DNA from: an uncultured bacterium
Lineage (GTDB): Bacteria; Verrucomicrobiota; Kiritimatiellia; CAIKKV01
Assembly: GCA_938038445.1 (NCBI GenBank)
Contig: CALHRZ010000006.1
Coordinates: 116,764 to 180,763, forward strand
Direction: 5' to 3'
Length of the DNA: 64,000 nucleotides
Position numbers and translations under genes: made by a program
Shown: in pieces, positions 24,423-33,314 of the stretch
Numbering within the stretch: the stretch's first letter is position 1
Layout: each line of letters starts with the position of its first letter
The notes under the pieces: generated by a model
Databases searched by the model: none
Told to the model about the DNA's origin: nothing
What the model saw: the letters and a program-made list of their open reading frames with translations, nothing else

Positions 24423-26006
24423 ATGGACAAGAAAACCGTGCAGCGACCGATCGGACCGGATGGGGGGATGATGACCCGCCGGGAGTTTGTCGGTGCGGCC
24501 GCTTCCACGGCGGCATTGACCGTCTTGGGATGCACAACGCGCGTGCCAGCGAAAGCCCCTAAGGCGGAAAGACCGCGCAACCTGCTGGTCATCCATACCG
24601 ACGAGCAAAGCTTCCGCACGCTGGGATGCTACCGCCAGCCGTTACCTCCTGAGCAAGCCTGCGTCTGGGGCGAAGGCATCGCCGTCGAGACTCCCCACAC
24701 GGATTGGCTCGCCTCCCATGGCGCCATGGCCGCCCGGTGCTATGCCACCTCGCCCGTCTGCACCCCCTCGCGCGCGTCGTTTCTCACCGGTCTGTACCCG
24801 CAACACACGGGCGCACTGCTCAACGAGGAACCCCTGCGAGATGGATTGGCGACCTTTGCCAGCATCCTCGCCGACGCCGGCTACGCGACCGGCTACGCGG
24901 GAAAGTGGCATCTGGATGGCAAAGCACGTCCCGGATGGGCTCCGACGCGAAAGTTCGGATTCCAGCAAAATCGATATATGTTCAACATCGGACATTGGAA
25001 AGTCCTGGAAGAAACGCCGGCCGGCCCCCAGGTGAAGAACCGCCATCCGGACGGCAGCCCCAGCGCCGCCGTGGACGGCGCCGATGCGACTTCCTATACG
25101 ACCGATTTCCTCACCGACCGCGCCATTCGCTTCATCCAGGATCACAAAGACCGCCCCTTTTGCTTCATGCTCAGTATTCCGGACCCGCATGATCCCAACA
25201 CCGTGCGCCCGCCTTACGATGTAATGTACAATGATTTGAATTTTCAGCATCCCCGCAGTGCGCGCGAACGTTCGTACAATCCCCCGAATTGGTTCAACTA
25301 TCGGCCGAACAGGCCGTTCCAGCCCTACATGCGAGGCTATTTCGGAATGGTGAAATGTATCGACGACAACGTGGGGCGGCTTCTCGCCACCCTGCAGTCC
25401 GAAGGTATCTTGGAGCAGACGGTGGTCGTGTTCACCACCGATCACGGAGACCTTTGCGGGGAGCACGGACGGTATGACAAAGGATTGCCCTTCGAGGCAT
25501 CGGCCCGCATTCCGTTCCTGCTTTACGCAGCCGGGCTGGTAACGCCAGGGACCGTGGTTCAGGCGCCATTCGGAGTCGTGGATTTCATGCCGACCATTCT
25601 TCGCCTGCTCAACGTCCCCTCCCCGCCCTGCGACGGACGCGATATCTCACGGTGGTTCACCCACCCGAGTCCACCCTCCGACGAACAAGACGAGGTCTTT
25701 CTGCGCTGTTACCACCTCTGGGCCGGAATCGTGACACGACAGCACAAATTCATCGTCACTGCCGGTGAGATTCCGTGCCTGTTCGATTTGGACGCCGATC
25801 CCTTCGAAATGCGCAATGTCGTCTTTGACCCCGCCCTGCGCGACACCGTGCGCATCCTTGCTGACCGGCTGCTGAAATATGTGCGCGAACACGACGAGCC
25901 GCTGGCCGGCCAGGAATCCTTCATGGCTGCGCTGAACTGGGCCCTCGACGGAACAGGCCGCTTCATGCCGGCCAACAAAGAGGCTACGCCGATTAATCTG
26001 CCTTAA
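24423..26006 (+). CDS. S1-family sulfatase 2, Tat-type lipoprotein signal
   Basis: 527 residues from the ATG at 24423, 5 bases after GAGGGAG; a GTG two codons earlier is possible. An ATG pair at codons 16-17 would give a shorter Tat signal. TRREFVGAAASTAALTVLGC (18-37) combines a twin-arginine motif with a lipobox ending in C37, so this copy is exported folded and likely anchored to a membrane. The formylglycine motif is CTPSR with C113; HTDEQSFRTLG and TTDHGDLCGEHG carry metal ligands, and GYAGKWHLDG is the conserved lysine/histidine region. It is the only one of the five sulfatases with an export signal, suggesting the first desulfation step outside the cytoplasm. Confidence 0.92.
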   Translation: MDKKTVQRPIGPDGGMMTRREFVGAAASTAALTVLGCTTRVPAKAPKAERPRNLLVIHTDEQSFRTLGCYRQPLPPEQACVWGEGIAVETPHTDWLASHGAMAARCYATSPVCTPSRASFLTGLYPQHTGALLNEEPLRDGLATFASILADAGYATGYAGKWHLDGKARPGWAPTRKFGFQQNRYMFNIGHWKVLEETPAGPQVKNRHPDGSPSAAVDGADATSYTTDFLTDRAIRFIQDHKDRPFCFMLSIPDPHDPNTVRPPYDVMYNDLNFQHPRSARERSYNPPNWFNYRPNRPFQPYMRGYFGMVKCIDDNVGRLLATLQSEGILEQTVVVFTTDHGDLCGEHGRYDKGLPFEASARIPFLLYAAGLVTPGTVVQAPFGVVDFMPTILRLLNVPSPPCDGRDISRWFTHPSPPSDEQDEVFLRCYHLWAGIVTRQHKFIVTAGEIPCLFDLDADPFEMRNVVFDPALRDTVRILADRLLKYVREHDEPLAGQESFMAALNWALDGTGRFMPANKEATPINLP

Positions 26007-26061
26007 TGGTTGAACGCATGAAAACAGCCCCACACAGAACGCTTAGACCTCCGCGCTGCGT
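26007..26061 (+). other. Short gap between sulfatases 2 and 3
   Basis: 55 bases with no ribosome site of good strength before the ATG at 26062; no terminator. Readthrough from the upstream genes is likely. Confidence 0.4.
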
Positions 26062-27369
26062 ATGAAGCCAAACATCCTCGTCGTGATCTGCCATGACCTC
26101 GGACAATATCTCAGCTGCTATGGAGTGCCCCACGTCCGTTCTCCCCGCCTCGATGCGTTCGCAGCCACGGGAACGCGCTTTTCAAACAGCTTTAGCACCG
26201 CGCCACAGTGCAGCCCGTCGCGGGCTGCACTGTGGACCGGCCGCTATCCCCACGCCAACGGTGTGGTCGGTCTGACCCATCTCGGATTCGCCAACGATCT
26301 CCACCCGAGCGAACGCCACCTTGCCCAAATCCTTAGGGAGGCCGGTTATGAGACCCATCTCTTCGGCAACCAGCATGAAGCGCGAAATACGGAGCGGTGC
26401 GGTCACGAGTTTCACCACCCCGAGAAACCCTGTGGCGCCCTCGCCAACGATGTGGCGAACGTGCTGACCTCACGCCACCTCGCCGACCGACCGCTGTTCG
26501 CAGAAATCTGTTTTTTCGAACCGCACCGGCCGTTTCCCCACCGGGATACCGAGCCGCTTCCCCATGACCAGGTGGCGGTCCCCCCCTGGCTTCCGGATCT
26601 CCCGGAAATCCGCGAAGATCTTGCCGACCTCGAAGCCTCCGTCGCTTCCGTGGACAAGGCTTTCGGACAACTGTGGGATGCTCTTCAATCTTCGCCGATC
26701 GCCGACCGCACGTTGGTGGTGTTCACCACCGACCATGGCATCGCCTTTCCCCATGCTAAAATGACACTTTATGATCCCGGAATCGCGGTGTCGCTCCTGA
26801 TGCAGGGTCCCGGTATTCCCAGCGGCCGGGTGATCAAGGAACTCATCAGCAACGTGGACCTCCTCCCCACTCTGCTCCATTACGCCGACCTGCCCTTGCC
26901 TCGCAACCTGCATGGTCAAAGCTTCTTGCCTCTTCTGACCGGCGGCACTTACGAACCCCGTTCGTATATCTTCGCCGAAAAAACCTACCACACCTATTAC
27001 GACCCCATGCGGGCTGTGCGTTCCGATCGCTGGAAACTGATCGCCAACTTCGAGTTCGCTCCCTGGCAGGAAACGTCACCGGATTATTGGATGAACGCCA
27101 AAAGCTACGTCGAAGTCTCGTGGTCCTGGCGCAACCGGCTCGCCGTGCCCTACCATCCACCTTTCGAACTGTACGATCTCGCAAACGATCCCCACGAACA
27201 GCGGAATCTCGCTGAAGATCCAACGTATGCCATGATGCACGAGAAGTTGATCCGCGCCCTGTATGACTGGATGCATCAGACCGGCGACCCCCTGCTCGAT
27301 GGCCCAATGGCCCAGGGCGCATACCTCCAACGAATAACCGACTTCCGTAAACGAGGAGGCAGACAATAA
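26062..27369 (+). CDS. S1-family sulfatase 3 (N-sulfoglucosamine sulfohydrolase-like)
   Basis: 435 residues. MKPNILVVICHDLGQYLSCYG gives the metal-binding aspartate; CSPSR (50-54) is the formylglycine site, with serine in the second place of C-x-P-S-R. NQHEARNT replaces the usual GKWH, and TTDHGIAFPHAKMTLYDPGI is characteristic of the heparan N-sulfatase-like branch (S1_8-type), as is LRYADLP-like LHYADLPLP. Cytoplasmic, no signal peptide. The substrate is probably a sulfated sugar; the branch assignment is from memory of family motifs. The active-site codons 48-58 form a perfect DNA palindrome (see the repeat entry at 26203-26235). Confidence 0.9.
   Translation: MKPNILVVICHDLGQYLSCYGVPHVRSPRLDAFAATGTRFSNSFSTAPQCSPSRAALWTGRYPHANGVVGLTHLGFANDLHPSERHLAQILREAGYETHLFGNQHEARNTERCGHEFHHPEKPCGALANDVANVLTSRHLADRPLFAEICFFEPHRPFPHRDTEPLPHDQVAVPPWLPDLPEIREDLADLEASVASVDKAFGQLWDALQSSPIADRTLVVFTTDHGIAFPHAKMTLYDPGIAVSLLMQGPGIPSGRVIKELISNVDLLPTLLHYADLPLPRNLHGQSFLPLLTGGTYEPRSYIFAEKTYHTYYDPMRAVRSDRWKLIANFEFAPWQETSPDYWMNAKSYVEVSWSWRNRLAVPYHPPFELYDLANDPHEQRNLAEDPTYAMMHEKLIRALYDWMHQTGDPLLDGPMAQGAYLQRITDFRKRGGRQ
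26203..26235. repeat. Perfect 15-bp inverted repeat with 3-base loop on the sulfatase active-site codons
   Basis: CCACAGTGCAGCCCG (26203-26217), loop TCG, CGGGCTGCACTGTGG (26221-26235). It lies inside sulfatase 3 and encodes P-Q-C-S-P-S-R-A-A-L-W, including the cysteine to be modified (C50). The arms are exactly complementary and GC-rich, so the mRNA should form a strong hairpin about 140 bases into the gene. Confidence 0.9.
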
Positions 27370-27706
27370 CCATGGCCATAACCCAGCCATCGCCCGCACG
27401 AAACAAAGCCAAAGACACTCTCTCGAATATTTCAAACCGCCCGCTTCGGAGGCAAACGACTACGGGAACGGCCTTGCGACCGATCGCAGCAGACCAATCG
27501 CTCGCCATACTGCTTGGTTGCGCGCGCGCCTTGCACAATAAAAAGGACGTACACGTGAGTCGGCAATTCCCCCGTCCGCCCCTGGAAAGCAAGGCATGGC
27601 GTGAAAGAGCGAGAGCCTTTCCCGATTTCGACCCCATCCTAAGGGTGCCCGCAAACCCGTCTAGTCCCCCCATCCCCTGCTTCAATGCGCGTCCTTGGGA
27701 GAATCG
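27370..27706 (+). other. 337-base spacer between sulfatases 3 and 4
   Basis: No gene, hairpin terminator or convincing promoter is visible. Short frames cross it without ribosome sites. It splits the sulfatase row and may hold an internal promoter that I cannot define. Confidence 0.4.
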
Positions 27707-29086
27707 ATGAACCAACTCCCCAATGTGCTGCTGCTGCTGACCGATCAGCAAAGCTACGATACCCTCGCAGCCGCAGGATTTTCCCACATGCGCACGCCGA
27801 ATCTGGACCGTCTCGCGGCCAACGGCGCATTAATGACCGAAGCTTTCTGCAATTCCCCGATCTGTATGCCCAGCCGGCAAAGCCTTTTAAGCGGTCAATA
27901 TCCCGGCGCTCTGGGACTGACGTTCAATGGCCAGGAAATGCCTGAAAGCGTGCCCGTGTTGCCCCAGATGCTCAAGGACTATGGCTACCGGACGGCACAA
28001 ATCGGCAAACTCCATTTCCGTAATGCCAGGGGTCGCCGATATGGCGCCCCGCATCCCGCCTATGGGTTCGACCGAATGCAACTGAACGACACGATCGCGC
28101 CCGGATACCGCGACGTGTACGATGACTGGGTTGATCGCCGCTACCCCGGCCAAGCGGAACGCTGCCGGTCGCTCGGCCCTCCCGCCTGGGGCCGGTTCCC
28201 CAACCAATACCGACCGTTCAACCCCTACATCTTCCAAGGGCCGGAAGATGCCACACAGGCCCGTTTCGTCGCAGACCAGGTTTGCGAGTTCATCGGTGAA
28301 TCCCACAATCATCCCTGGTTCGCTATGGCCGGCTTCTTCGGGCCACATGATCCCATTAATCCACCGAAAAGGTTCTTGGAATGGTATGACCCCCTCCAGT
28401 TACCCCGCCCCACAATGACCGAGCAGGAACGCAAGCGGTTCGGATTGTCGGACGACGACTGGCGCCTCGTGCGACGTCACTATTACGCCCTCATCTCCCA
28501 TATCGACGAGCAAATCGGGCGAATTCTGGATTATCTGGAAGCGATCGGACAAAACCATAACACGCTAATCCTCTTTACAAGTGATCACGGCGATCACATG
28601 GGAAACCACGGAATCAGCGGAAAGAGTCCACCCGGTTACGACAGTTGTGCCCGCGTCCCGTTACTCTGGCAATTGCCCAGCCGTATTCCTGCCGGCCGCC
28701 GGTGCGAGGGATTGGTGGAGCTGGTGGATGTCGCACCGACAATCCTCGAATTCTGCGGAATCAAACGGCATCCCATGCTGCAGGGGCGCTCGCTTGTCCC
28801 ATGGCTGACCGGCGCAATAAACAGCGCAGGGCGCCCATCCGTGTTCATGGAAATCGGTCCCCCGAACGGCGAACAATGGAAAGCGGTGCGAACTTCGCAC
28901 ATGTTCTTCGCCGTCAGCAATACCGGCAAGGAAGAGCTCTTTGATATGACCGCCGACCCTGATCAGCTGTGCAACCTGTCCCTGAAAAAAGAGGCGGAAT
29001 CGCTGCGGCTGGAAGGCTATCGGCTGTTGACCCAGCGGATTTTCGAAGCGCGGGCGAATGTGCCCGGCTATGAAGTGACTTGGTAA
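27707..29086 (+). CDS. S1-family sulfatase 4 (no signal peptide)
   Basis: 459 residues from the ATG after GGGAG (5-base gap); four extra in-frame codons upstream begin with TTG. LLLTDQQSYDTL (9-20) gives metal ligands D13/Q14, CMPSR (53-57) the formylglycine site with methionine in the second place, IGKLHF the conserved lysine-histidine region, and FTSDHGDHMGNHG the second metal site. The alpha/beta core and C-terminal subdomain are complete. Cytoplasmic. Its substrate likely differs from sulfatase 3, since the pocket sequences diverge. The next gene begins 23 bases after the stop. Confidence 0.92.
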   Translation: MNQLPNVLLLLTDQQSYDTLAAAGFSHMRTPNLDRLAANGALMTEAFCNSPICMPSRQSLLSGQYPGALGLTFNGQEMPESVPVLPQMLKDYGYRTAQIGKLHFRNARGRRYGAPHPAYGFDRMQLNDTIAPGYRDVYDDWVDRRYPGQAERCRSLGPPAWGRFPNQYRPFNPYIFQGPEDATQARFVADQVCEFIGESHNHPWFAMAGFFGPHDPINPPKRFLEWYDPLQLPRPTMTEQERKRFGLSDDDWRLVRRHYYALISHIDEQIGRILDYLEAIGQNHNTLILFTSDHGDHMGNHGISGKSPPGYDSCARVPLLWQLPSRIPAGRRCEGLVELVDVAPTILEFCGIKRHPMLQGRSLVPWLTGAINSAGRPSVFMEIGPPNGEQWKAVRTSHMFFAVSNTGKEELFDMTADPDQLCNLSLKKEAESLRLEGYRLLTQRIFEARANVPGYEVTW

Positions 29087-29109
29087 CCCTCACGCAAAAA
29101 GGAAAACGA

Positions 29110-30567
29110 ATGAACAACCGCCAACCCCCCAATATTGTGTTCATCCTCATCGATGACCTGGGATGGAAAGATCTCGGCTGCGCGGGCAGCACCTACTATG
29201 ACACGCCGCATCTCGATGCGTTGGCCTCCGGCGGTATGCGGTTTCTCAACGCCTATTCCGCCGCACCGGTCTGCACGCCTTCGCGCGGCGCGATTTTCTC
29301 AGGCAAATCTCCTGCGCGGACCAAGCTCACAACTGTCTTCGACGGCCCGCAAGGGCCGGATGAGCGCCTGTTCGAGACCAGCCGCTACCGCGGGGAGCAT
29401 GATCCGATCCTTGAAGCGCGGCATCGCCATGTGTTGCCGCTTGCAGAAACCATCCTGCCCCAGCCGTTCCGCGCCGCAGGTTACGCCACGGCATTTTTCG
29501 GCAAATGGCATATCGGCGAGTGTCCTGGTTACTATCCCGACCAGCGAGGATTCGACCGGGCCAAAGGCTACCGGTTGGTGGCAGGGCTCGAAGAAGACGG
29601 ACACTTCGGCAGGTCCTGGACGCCCGGCAACTGTGCGGGATATAACCTCAAGCCGGACGATTTCCTCCCGGATCTGCTGACCGATGACTGCATTCAGTTC
29701 ATCCGTCAGCATCGCGACCAACCTTTCTTTGCCTTCCTTTCGCACTACATTGTTCATGTCCCCATCACCCCACGGCCCGAAAAGGTTCCAAAATATCGGC
29801 TCCGAACGCCCACCGACCAGTGTCACCCCGAGTACGCCGCTCTCGTCGAAAGCGTGGACGACAGCATGGGCCGGGTCATGGCGGAACTGCGCACATTGGG
29901 ACTGGAGGAAAATACCCTGGTCGTGTTCACGTCGGACAACGGCGGGTTGACGAACCACAACTATACCTCCAACTACCCCTTGATGGGCGGCAAGAGTTTC
30001 CCGTTCGAAGGCGGCATCAAAGTGCCGTTGCTCATGCGTTGGCCGAGGCATATTCCCGCGGGTTCAACATGCCGATCGCGCGTAATCGGCATGGATTTCT
30101 ATCCCACTCTCCTCGCAGCGGCCGGCTTGCCCCCCCAACCCGCACAACATGTGGACGGCAAGGACATCACCCCCTTGTGGAGCGGCGCAGAAGCGTGGCC
30201 GGAGCGGCCGTTGCTCTTCCATTTCCCGCACTATACGCATGCCACCGGCCCCGTCACCGTGTTGATCGAAAACGAATGGAAACTCATCCACTTTTACAAC
30301 GAAGAGGAAGGAGCGGACCTCCTTTATCACCTGGCACGTGACCCCTATGAGCAAACCGACTTGTCCAATACGATGCCCGAACGGCGCCACGCGATGCGGG
30401 AGCGGATGAACGCGCTATTGCACGAGCAAGATGCCGAGTTTCCGACGCCAAACCCCCATTTCAAGCCTGATCCCAACCGACCTCGGATGAATCGCCGATT
30501 CACCCTCGAACTGGCCTTGCGCGAACGCCGCGAGCAGGAAGCCCGCTTGCGGAACAGCCATCCTTAA
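29110..30567 (+). CDS. S1-family sulfatase 5 (arylsulfatase A-like)
   Basis: 485 residues from the ATG preceded by AAGGA; a GTG at 29080 overlapping sulfatase 4 is less likely. NIVFILIDDLGWKDLGCAG with adjacent D15/D16, CTPSR with C55, FFGKWHIGE (K and H), and FTSDNGGLTNHN (DN instead of DH) match the S1_16-type branch. That branch includes galactose- and N-acetylgalactosamine-sulfatases, which would fit the galactosidases in the window (inference). No signal peptide. The C-terminus is rich in Arg/Glu and ends RREQEARLRNSHP. Confidence 0.92.
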   Translation: MNNRQPPNIVFILIDDLGWKDLGCAGSTYYDTPHLDALASGGMRFLNAYSAAPVCTPSRGAIFSGKSPARTKLTTVFDGPQGPDERLFETSRYRGEHDPILEARHRHVLPLAETILPQPFRAAGYATAFFGKWHIGECPGYYPDQRGFDRAKGYRLVAGLEEDGHFGRSWTPGNCAGYNLKPDDFLPDLLTDDCIQFIRQHRDQPFFAFLSHYIVHVPITPRPEKVPKYRLRTPTDQCHPEYAALVESVDDSMGRVMAELRTLGLEENTLVVFTSDNGGLTNHNYTSNYPLMGGKSFPFEGGIKVPLLMRWPRHIPAGSTCRSRVIGMDFYPTLLAAAGLPPQPAQHVDGKDITPLWSGAEAWPERPLLFHFPHYTHATGPVTVLIENEWKLIHFYNEEEGADLLYHLARDPYEQTDLSNTMPERRHAMRERMNALLHEQDAEFPTPNPHFKPDPNRPRMNRRFTLELALRERREQEARLRNSHP

Positions 30568-30898
30568 CGCCCGCGTCGCACACGGTATCACCCGATGAGC
30601 CGCCAGTTCCCCAACGTCCCGTTCCCCATCACCAACCCGTAGCGGCCCCGCACGCGCGGGATCAGCAGCTCCAGCTGCGCACGGACGGCGAATCTCCCCG
30701 GCCGGCGCAGGGAGGAGTGTGTTTCCAGAAAGCCTCTATCCCGCCCACGGTGTGTTTGCCGCCCCGCGCCAGACCCCAAACTGCCGCTCGAAGCCTATCC
30801 ACCCTCGAGGAATTCCGGCTCGCTTCGTTCGCGCCGGCTTGCTTTAATCCCATTCCCTCCGATAAGATAGCGCCCGAAAAAAGATCGCGGGAGTCCCC
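30568..30898 (+). other. 331-base spacer after the sulfatase row
   Basis: No supported gene. A 63-codon minus-strand frame (30588-30779) ends in a coding-like phrase (RGRYGLVMGNGTLGNWRLIG) and could be the tail of a lost gene, but nothing upstream supports it. A GGGAG ribosome site for the next gene lies at the right end. Confidence 0.35.
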
Positions 30899-31891
30899 AT
30901 GCCGTATCTTCCCAACCCGAACCGCTATATCCCCATGCGATACAACCGTTGTGGAAAAAGCGGACTCAAACTGTCCGCCCTTTCCCTCGGCCTCTGGCAC
31001 AATTTCGGCGGGGTGGATCCCATCGAAAACCAGCGCGCACTTCTCCGCAAAGCGTTTGATTTGGGCATCACCCACTTCGATCTCGCCAACAATTATGGTC
31101 CGCCCCCAGGTTCCGCCGAGGAAAACTTCGGCCGTCTCCTTCTTCAGGATTTCAAACCCTGGCGCGATGAATGGATCATCTCCACCAAAGCGGGATGGAA
31201 GATGTGGGAAGGCCCGTACGGCGACTGGGGTTCCCGCAAATACCTCCTTGCCAGCCTTGACCAAAGTCTTCGCCGAATGAAACTGGATTATGTGGACATC
31301 TTCTACCACCACCGCCCGGATCCCGAAACCCCCCTTGAGGAAACCATGACAGCGCTCGATCATGCCGTCCGTTCGGGCAAAGCACTCTACGTAGGGGTCT
31401 CTTCTTATAAACCAGCGGAAACGCGTCGGGCAGCCGCAATCCTCCGCAGCCTCGGCACTCCCTGTCTCATCCATCAACCGAGTTACAACCTGCTGAACCG
31501 ATGGATCGAAGAGGAACTGCTGGACGTGTTGGAGCAAGAAGGCATCGGGTGCATCGCCTTCTGCCCTCTCGCTCAAGGCGTCCTCACCAGCCGCTATCTC
31601 CAAGGAGTCCCGATAGGCTCCCGGGCGAGCAAACCGCACTCCTTCCTCAAACAAAACACTTTAACGCCCGACCTCCTCCAAAAGGTTCGAAAACTCGACG
31701 GGATCGCCCGACAGCGCGGTCAAACTCTCGCGCAGATGGCCCTCGCATGGGTTCTACGCCGGCCGGCCGTAACCTCCGCCCTGATCGGGGCCAGCCTGCC
31801 TTCCCAACTCGAAGAAAACGTCCAAGCCTTGTCCGCGCCCCCCTTTTCCGGCGAGGAACTCGATGCCATTGATGGCGCGCTGAAAGAATAA
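30899..31891 (+). CDS. Aldo/keto reductase (YghZ-like)
   Basis: 330 residues, full length. Start supported by GGGAG 4-5 bases upstream. The TIM-barrel AKR signatures are present: GITHFDLANNYGPPPGSAEENFG, with catalytic Asp and Tyr in D-x4-Y; STKAG with the catalytic Lys; and FYHHRPD with His. The nucleotide site near the end reads ALIGASLPSQLEENVQAL. The phrase GPPPGSAEE is typical of the YghZ/Gpr branch, which reduces L-glyceraldehyde 3-phosphate and other aldehydes with NADPH. It may reduce an aldehyde or keto sugar released by the sulfatase locus. It is followed 22 bases later by a transporter, so the pair may share a transcript. Confidence 0.92.
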   Translation: MPYLPNPNRYIPMRYNRCGKSGLKLSALSLGLWHNFGGVDPIENQRALLRKAFDLGITHFDLANNYGPPPGSAEENFGRLLLQDFKPWRDEWIISTKAGWKMWEGPYGDWGSRKYLLASLDQSLRRMKLDYVDIFYHHRPDPETPLEETMTALDHAVRSGKALYVGVSSYKPAETRRAAAILRSLGTPCLIHQPSYNLLNRWIEEELLDVLEQEGIGCIAFCPLAQGVLTSRYLQGVPIGSRASKPHSFLKQNTLTPDLLQKVRKLDGIARQRGQTLAQMALAWVLRRPAVTSALIGASLPSQLEENVQALSAPPFSGEELDAIDGALKE

Positions 31892-31913
31892 ACCGCCCCC
31901 CTTCGTGACTCCT

Positions 31914-33314
31914 ATGTCCGACTCCCCGCCTTCGATCTCTCCCTCCCCGCTTCCCACTGGCCTTTCGAATGCCTACGGGTTCCAACTATTCAACTCCATG
32001 TCCTGGTCCCTGATCATTGGGACGCCGATCCTGCTGTTCATGAAAGAAATGGGGGCATCCGGTCTGACCCTTGGCATCACCGTCGCCCTCAACCCCTTGT
32101 TTTCCTTCCTGCAGATTCCCGCCGCCAACATCGCCGAACGCGTCGGATATAAGCCCTTTGTTCTCCGAGGTTGGAAAACGCGAAGTTACTTCATTCTGGG
32201 CGCCGCCCTCGTGCCGCTCCTCCCTGAAACTGTTATTCCGTCCCCCTGGAAAATCCGCCTCGTGCTTCTCTCGCTTGCCGGCTTTGCTGCAGCCCGTGGT
32301 CTCTCAATGTGCGGCTACCTGCCGTGGCTCACACAACTGATCCCCGAAGACCGGCGCGGACGTTTTCTCGCCATCGACACCCTGTTCATCTATATAGCCA
32401 CGATGGTCACCATGCTCGGATCCAGCGCCGTGCTCCGATGGTTTCCATCCTCCCGCACGTATGCCTTCTTATTTGTGATAAGCTTCCTCTTTGCGCTCAT
32501 CAGCCTTTATTTTCTGAAGCGAATTCCCGATCCTCCTCCTTCACCCCCTGCTCTTCGAAATGCCACCCGTCCGCCCTGGGGGGCAATGATTCGATACGGC
32601 CCCTTCACCCGAATCCTAATCTTCGTCCTTCTCTGGAACATCGCAGTCGGCGGCATGGGAGTGGTATGGGTCCCCTTTATGCGCGACGCCTGGACCGCCT
32701 CGTCCAGCCTTATTCTTGCGTTTTCGGCCTATTCAAGCGTAATGGCCGCCGCCGGTTCATTTCTCGTAGGACCCCTGGCCGACCGCACTGGAAGCCGTCC
32801 CCTCATTGCAGTCGGCAGCGCCTTGGTTCTTCTCAGCCAAGTCGGATGGCTCGGCACCGCCGTCGGACTCCTTCCGCGTTCCATAAGCCTCGCTCTCCTT
32901 GCCACTCTCAGCGCCTCCATCGGCTTTTCCATACAAGGGATCGCGACAACTCGCCTCCTCATGGGAACAGTGCCGGCCACAGGTCGCAGTCACTTTTTCG
33001 CGATTCACAGCGTCACCGCCAGCCTGTCGCTCGGTCTGACCCCTCTGCTCTGGGGCGCCGCCCTCGATGCCCTGAAAGCCTTGGAAGACCGCGGTCTGCT
33101 GCCCCGGGGGCATGGATGGGAATGGAACCGTTTCGCGCTCCTCTACGCCGCGATCGTGCTCGGTCTTCTCTTCGCTCAACTGGCACGTCGGCGGCTTCTC
33201 GAACCCCGTGCCCTCTCCACGCACGAAGCGCTCCGCATCCTGCTCGTGGAATCCCCCCGCAAATTGGCCGCCCGAGTGTTGATTACAACTCGCCGGTTCC
33301 GACCGATTCCCTGA
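31914..33314 (+). CDS. MFS transporter
   Basis: 466 residues from the ATG at 31914 (a GTG three codons earlier is possible; neither has a clear ribosome site). About 12 hydrophobic segments are visible, e.g. LIIGTPILLFM, YFILGAALVPLL, LFVISFLFALISLYFL, ILIFVLLWNIAVGGMGVVWV and LLYAAIVLGLLFAQL. The central loop after segment 6 and the motif GPLADRTGSRPL (a variant of the MFS D-R-x-G-R loop) support the major facilitator superfamily. Likely a cytoplasmic-membrane sugar or sugar-product carrier for the locus, by position only. Its last 32 bases overlap the 3' end of the convergent pseudouridine synthase gene. Confidence 0.88.
   Translation: MSDSPPSISPSPLPTGLSNAYGFQLFNSMSWSLIIGTPILLFMKEMGASGLTLGITVALNPLFSFLQIPAANIAERVGYKPFVLRGWKTRSYFILGAALVPLLPETVIPSPWKIRLVLLSLAGFAAARGLSMCGYLPWLTQLIPEDRRGRFLAIDTLFIYIATMVTMLGSSAVLRWFPSSRTYAFLFVISFLFALISLYFLKRIPDPPPSPPALRNATRPPWGAMIRYGPFTRILIFVLLWNIAVGGMGVVWVPFMRDAWTASSSLILAFSAYSSVMAAAGSFLVGPLADRTGSRPLIAVGSALVLLSQVGWLGTAVGLLPRSISLALLATLSASIGFSIQGIATTRLLMGTVPATGRSHFFAIHSVTASLSLGLTPLLWGAALDALKALEDRGLLPRGHGWEWNRFALLYAAIVLGLLFAQLARRRLLEPRALSTHEALRILLVESPRKLAARVLITTRRFRPIP

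Noticed and set aside
30588..30779. 63-codon minus-strand frame ending RGRYGLVMGNGTLGNWRLIG
   Set aside because: The tail looks protein-like but there is no upstream continuation, start or family match; not called as a gene.
30662..31654. 330-codon minus-strand frame
   Set aside because: Antisense of the aldo/keto reductase; no start signals or known motifs.
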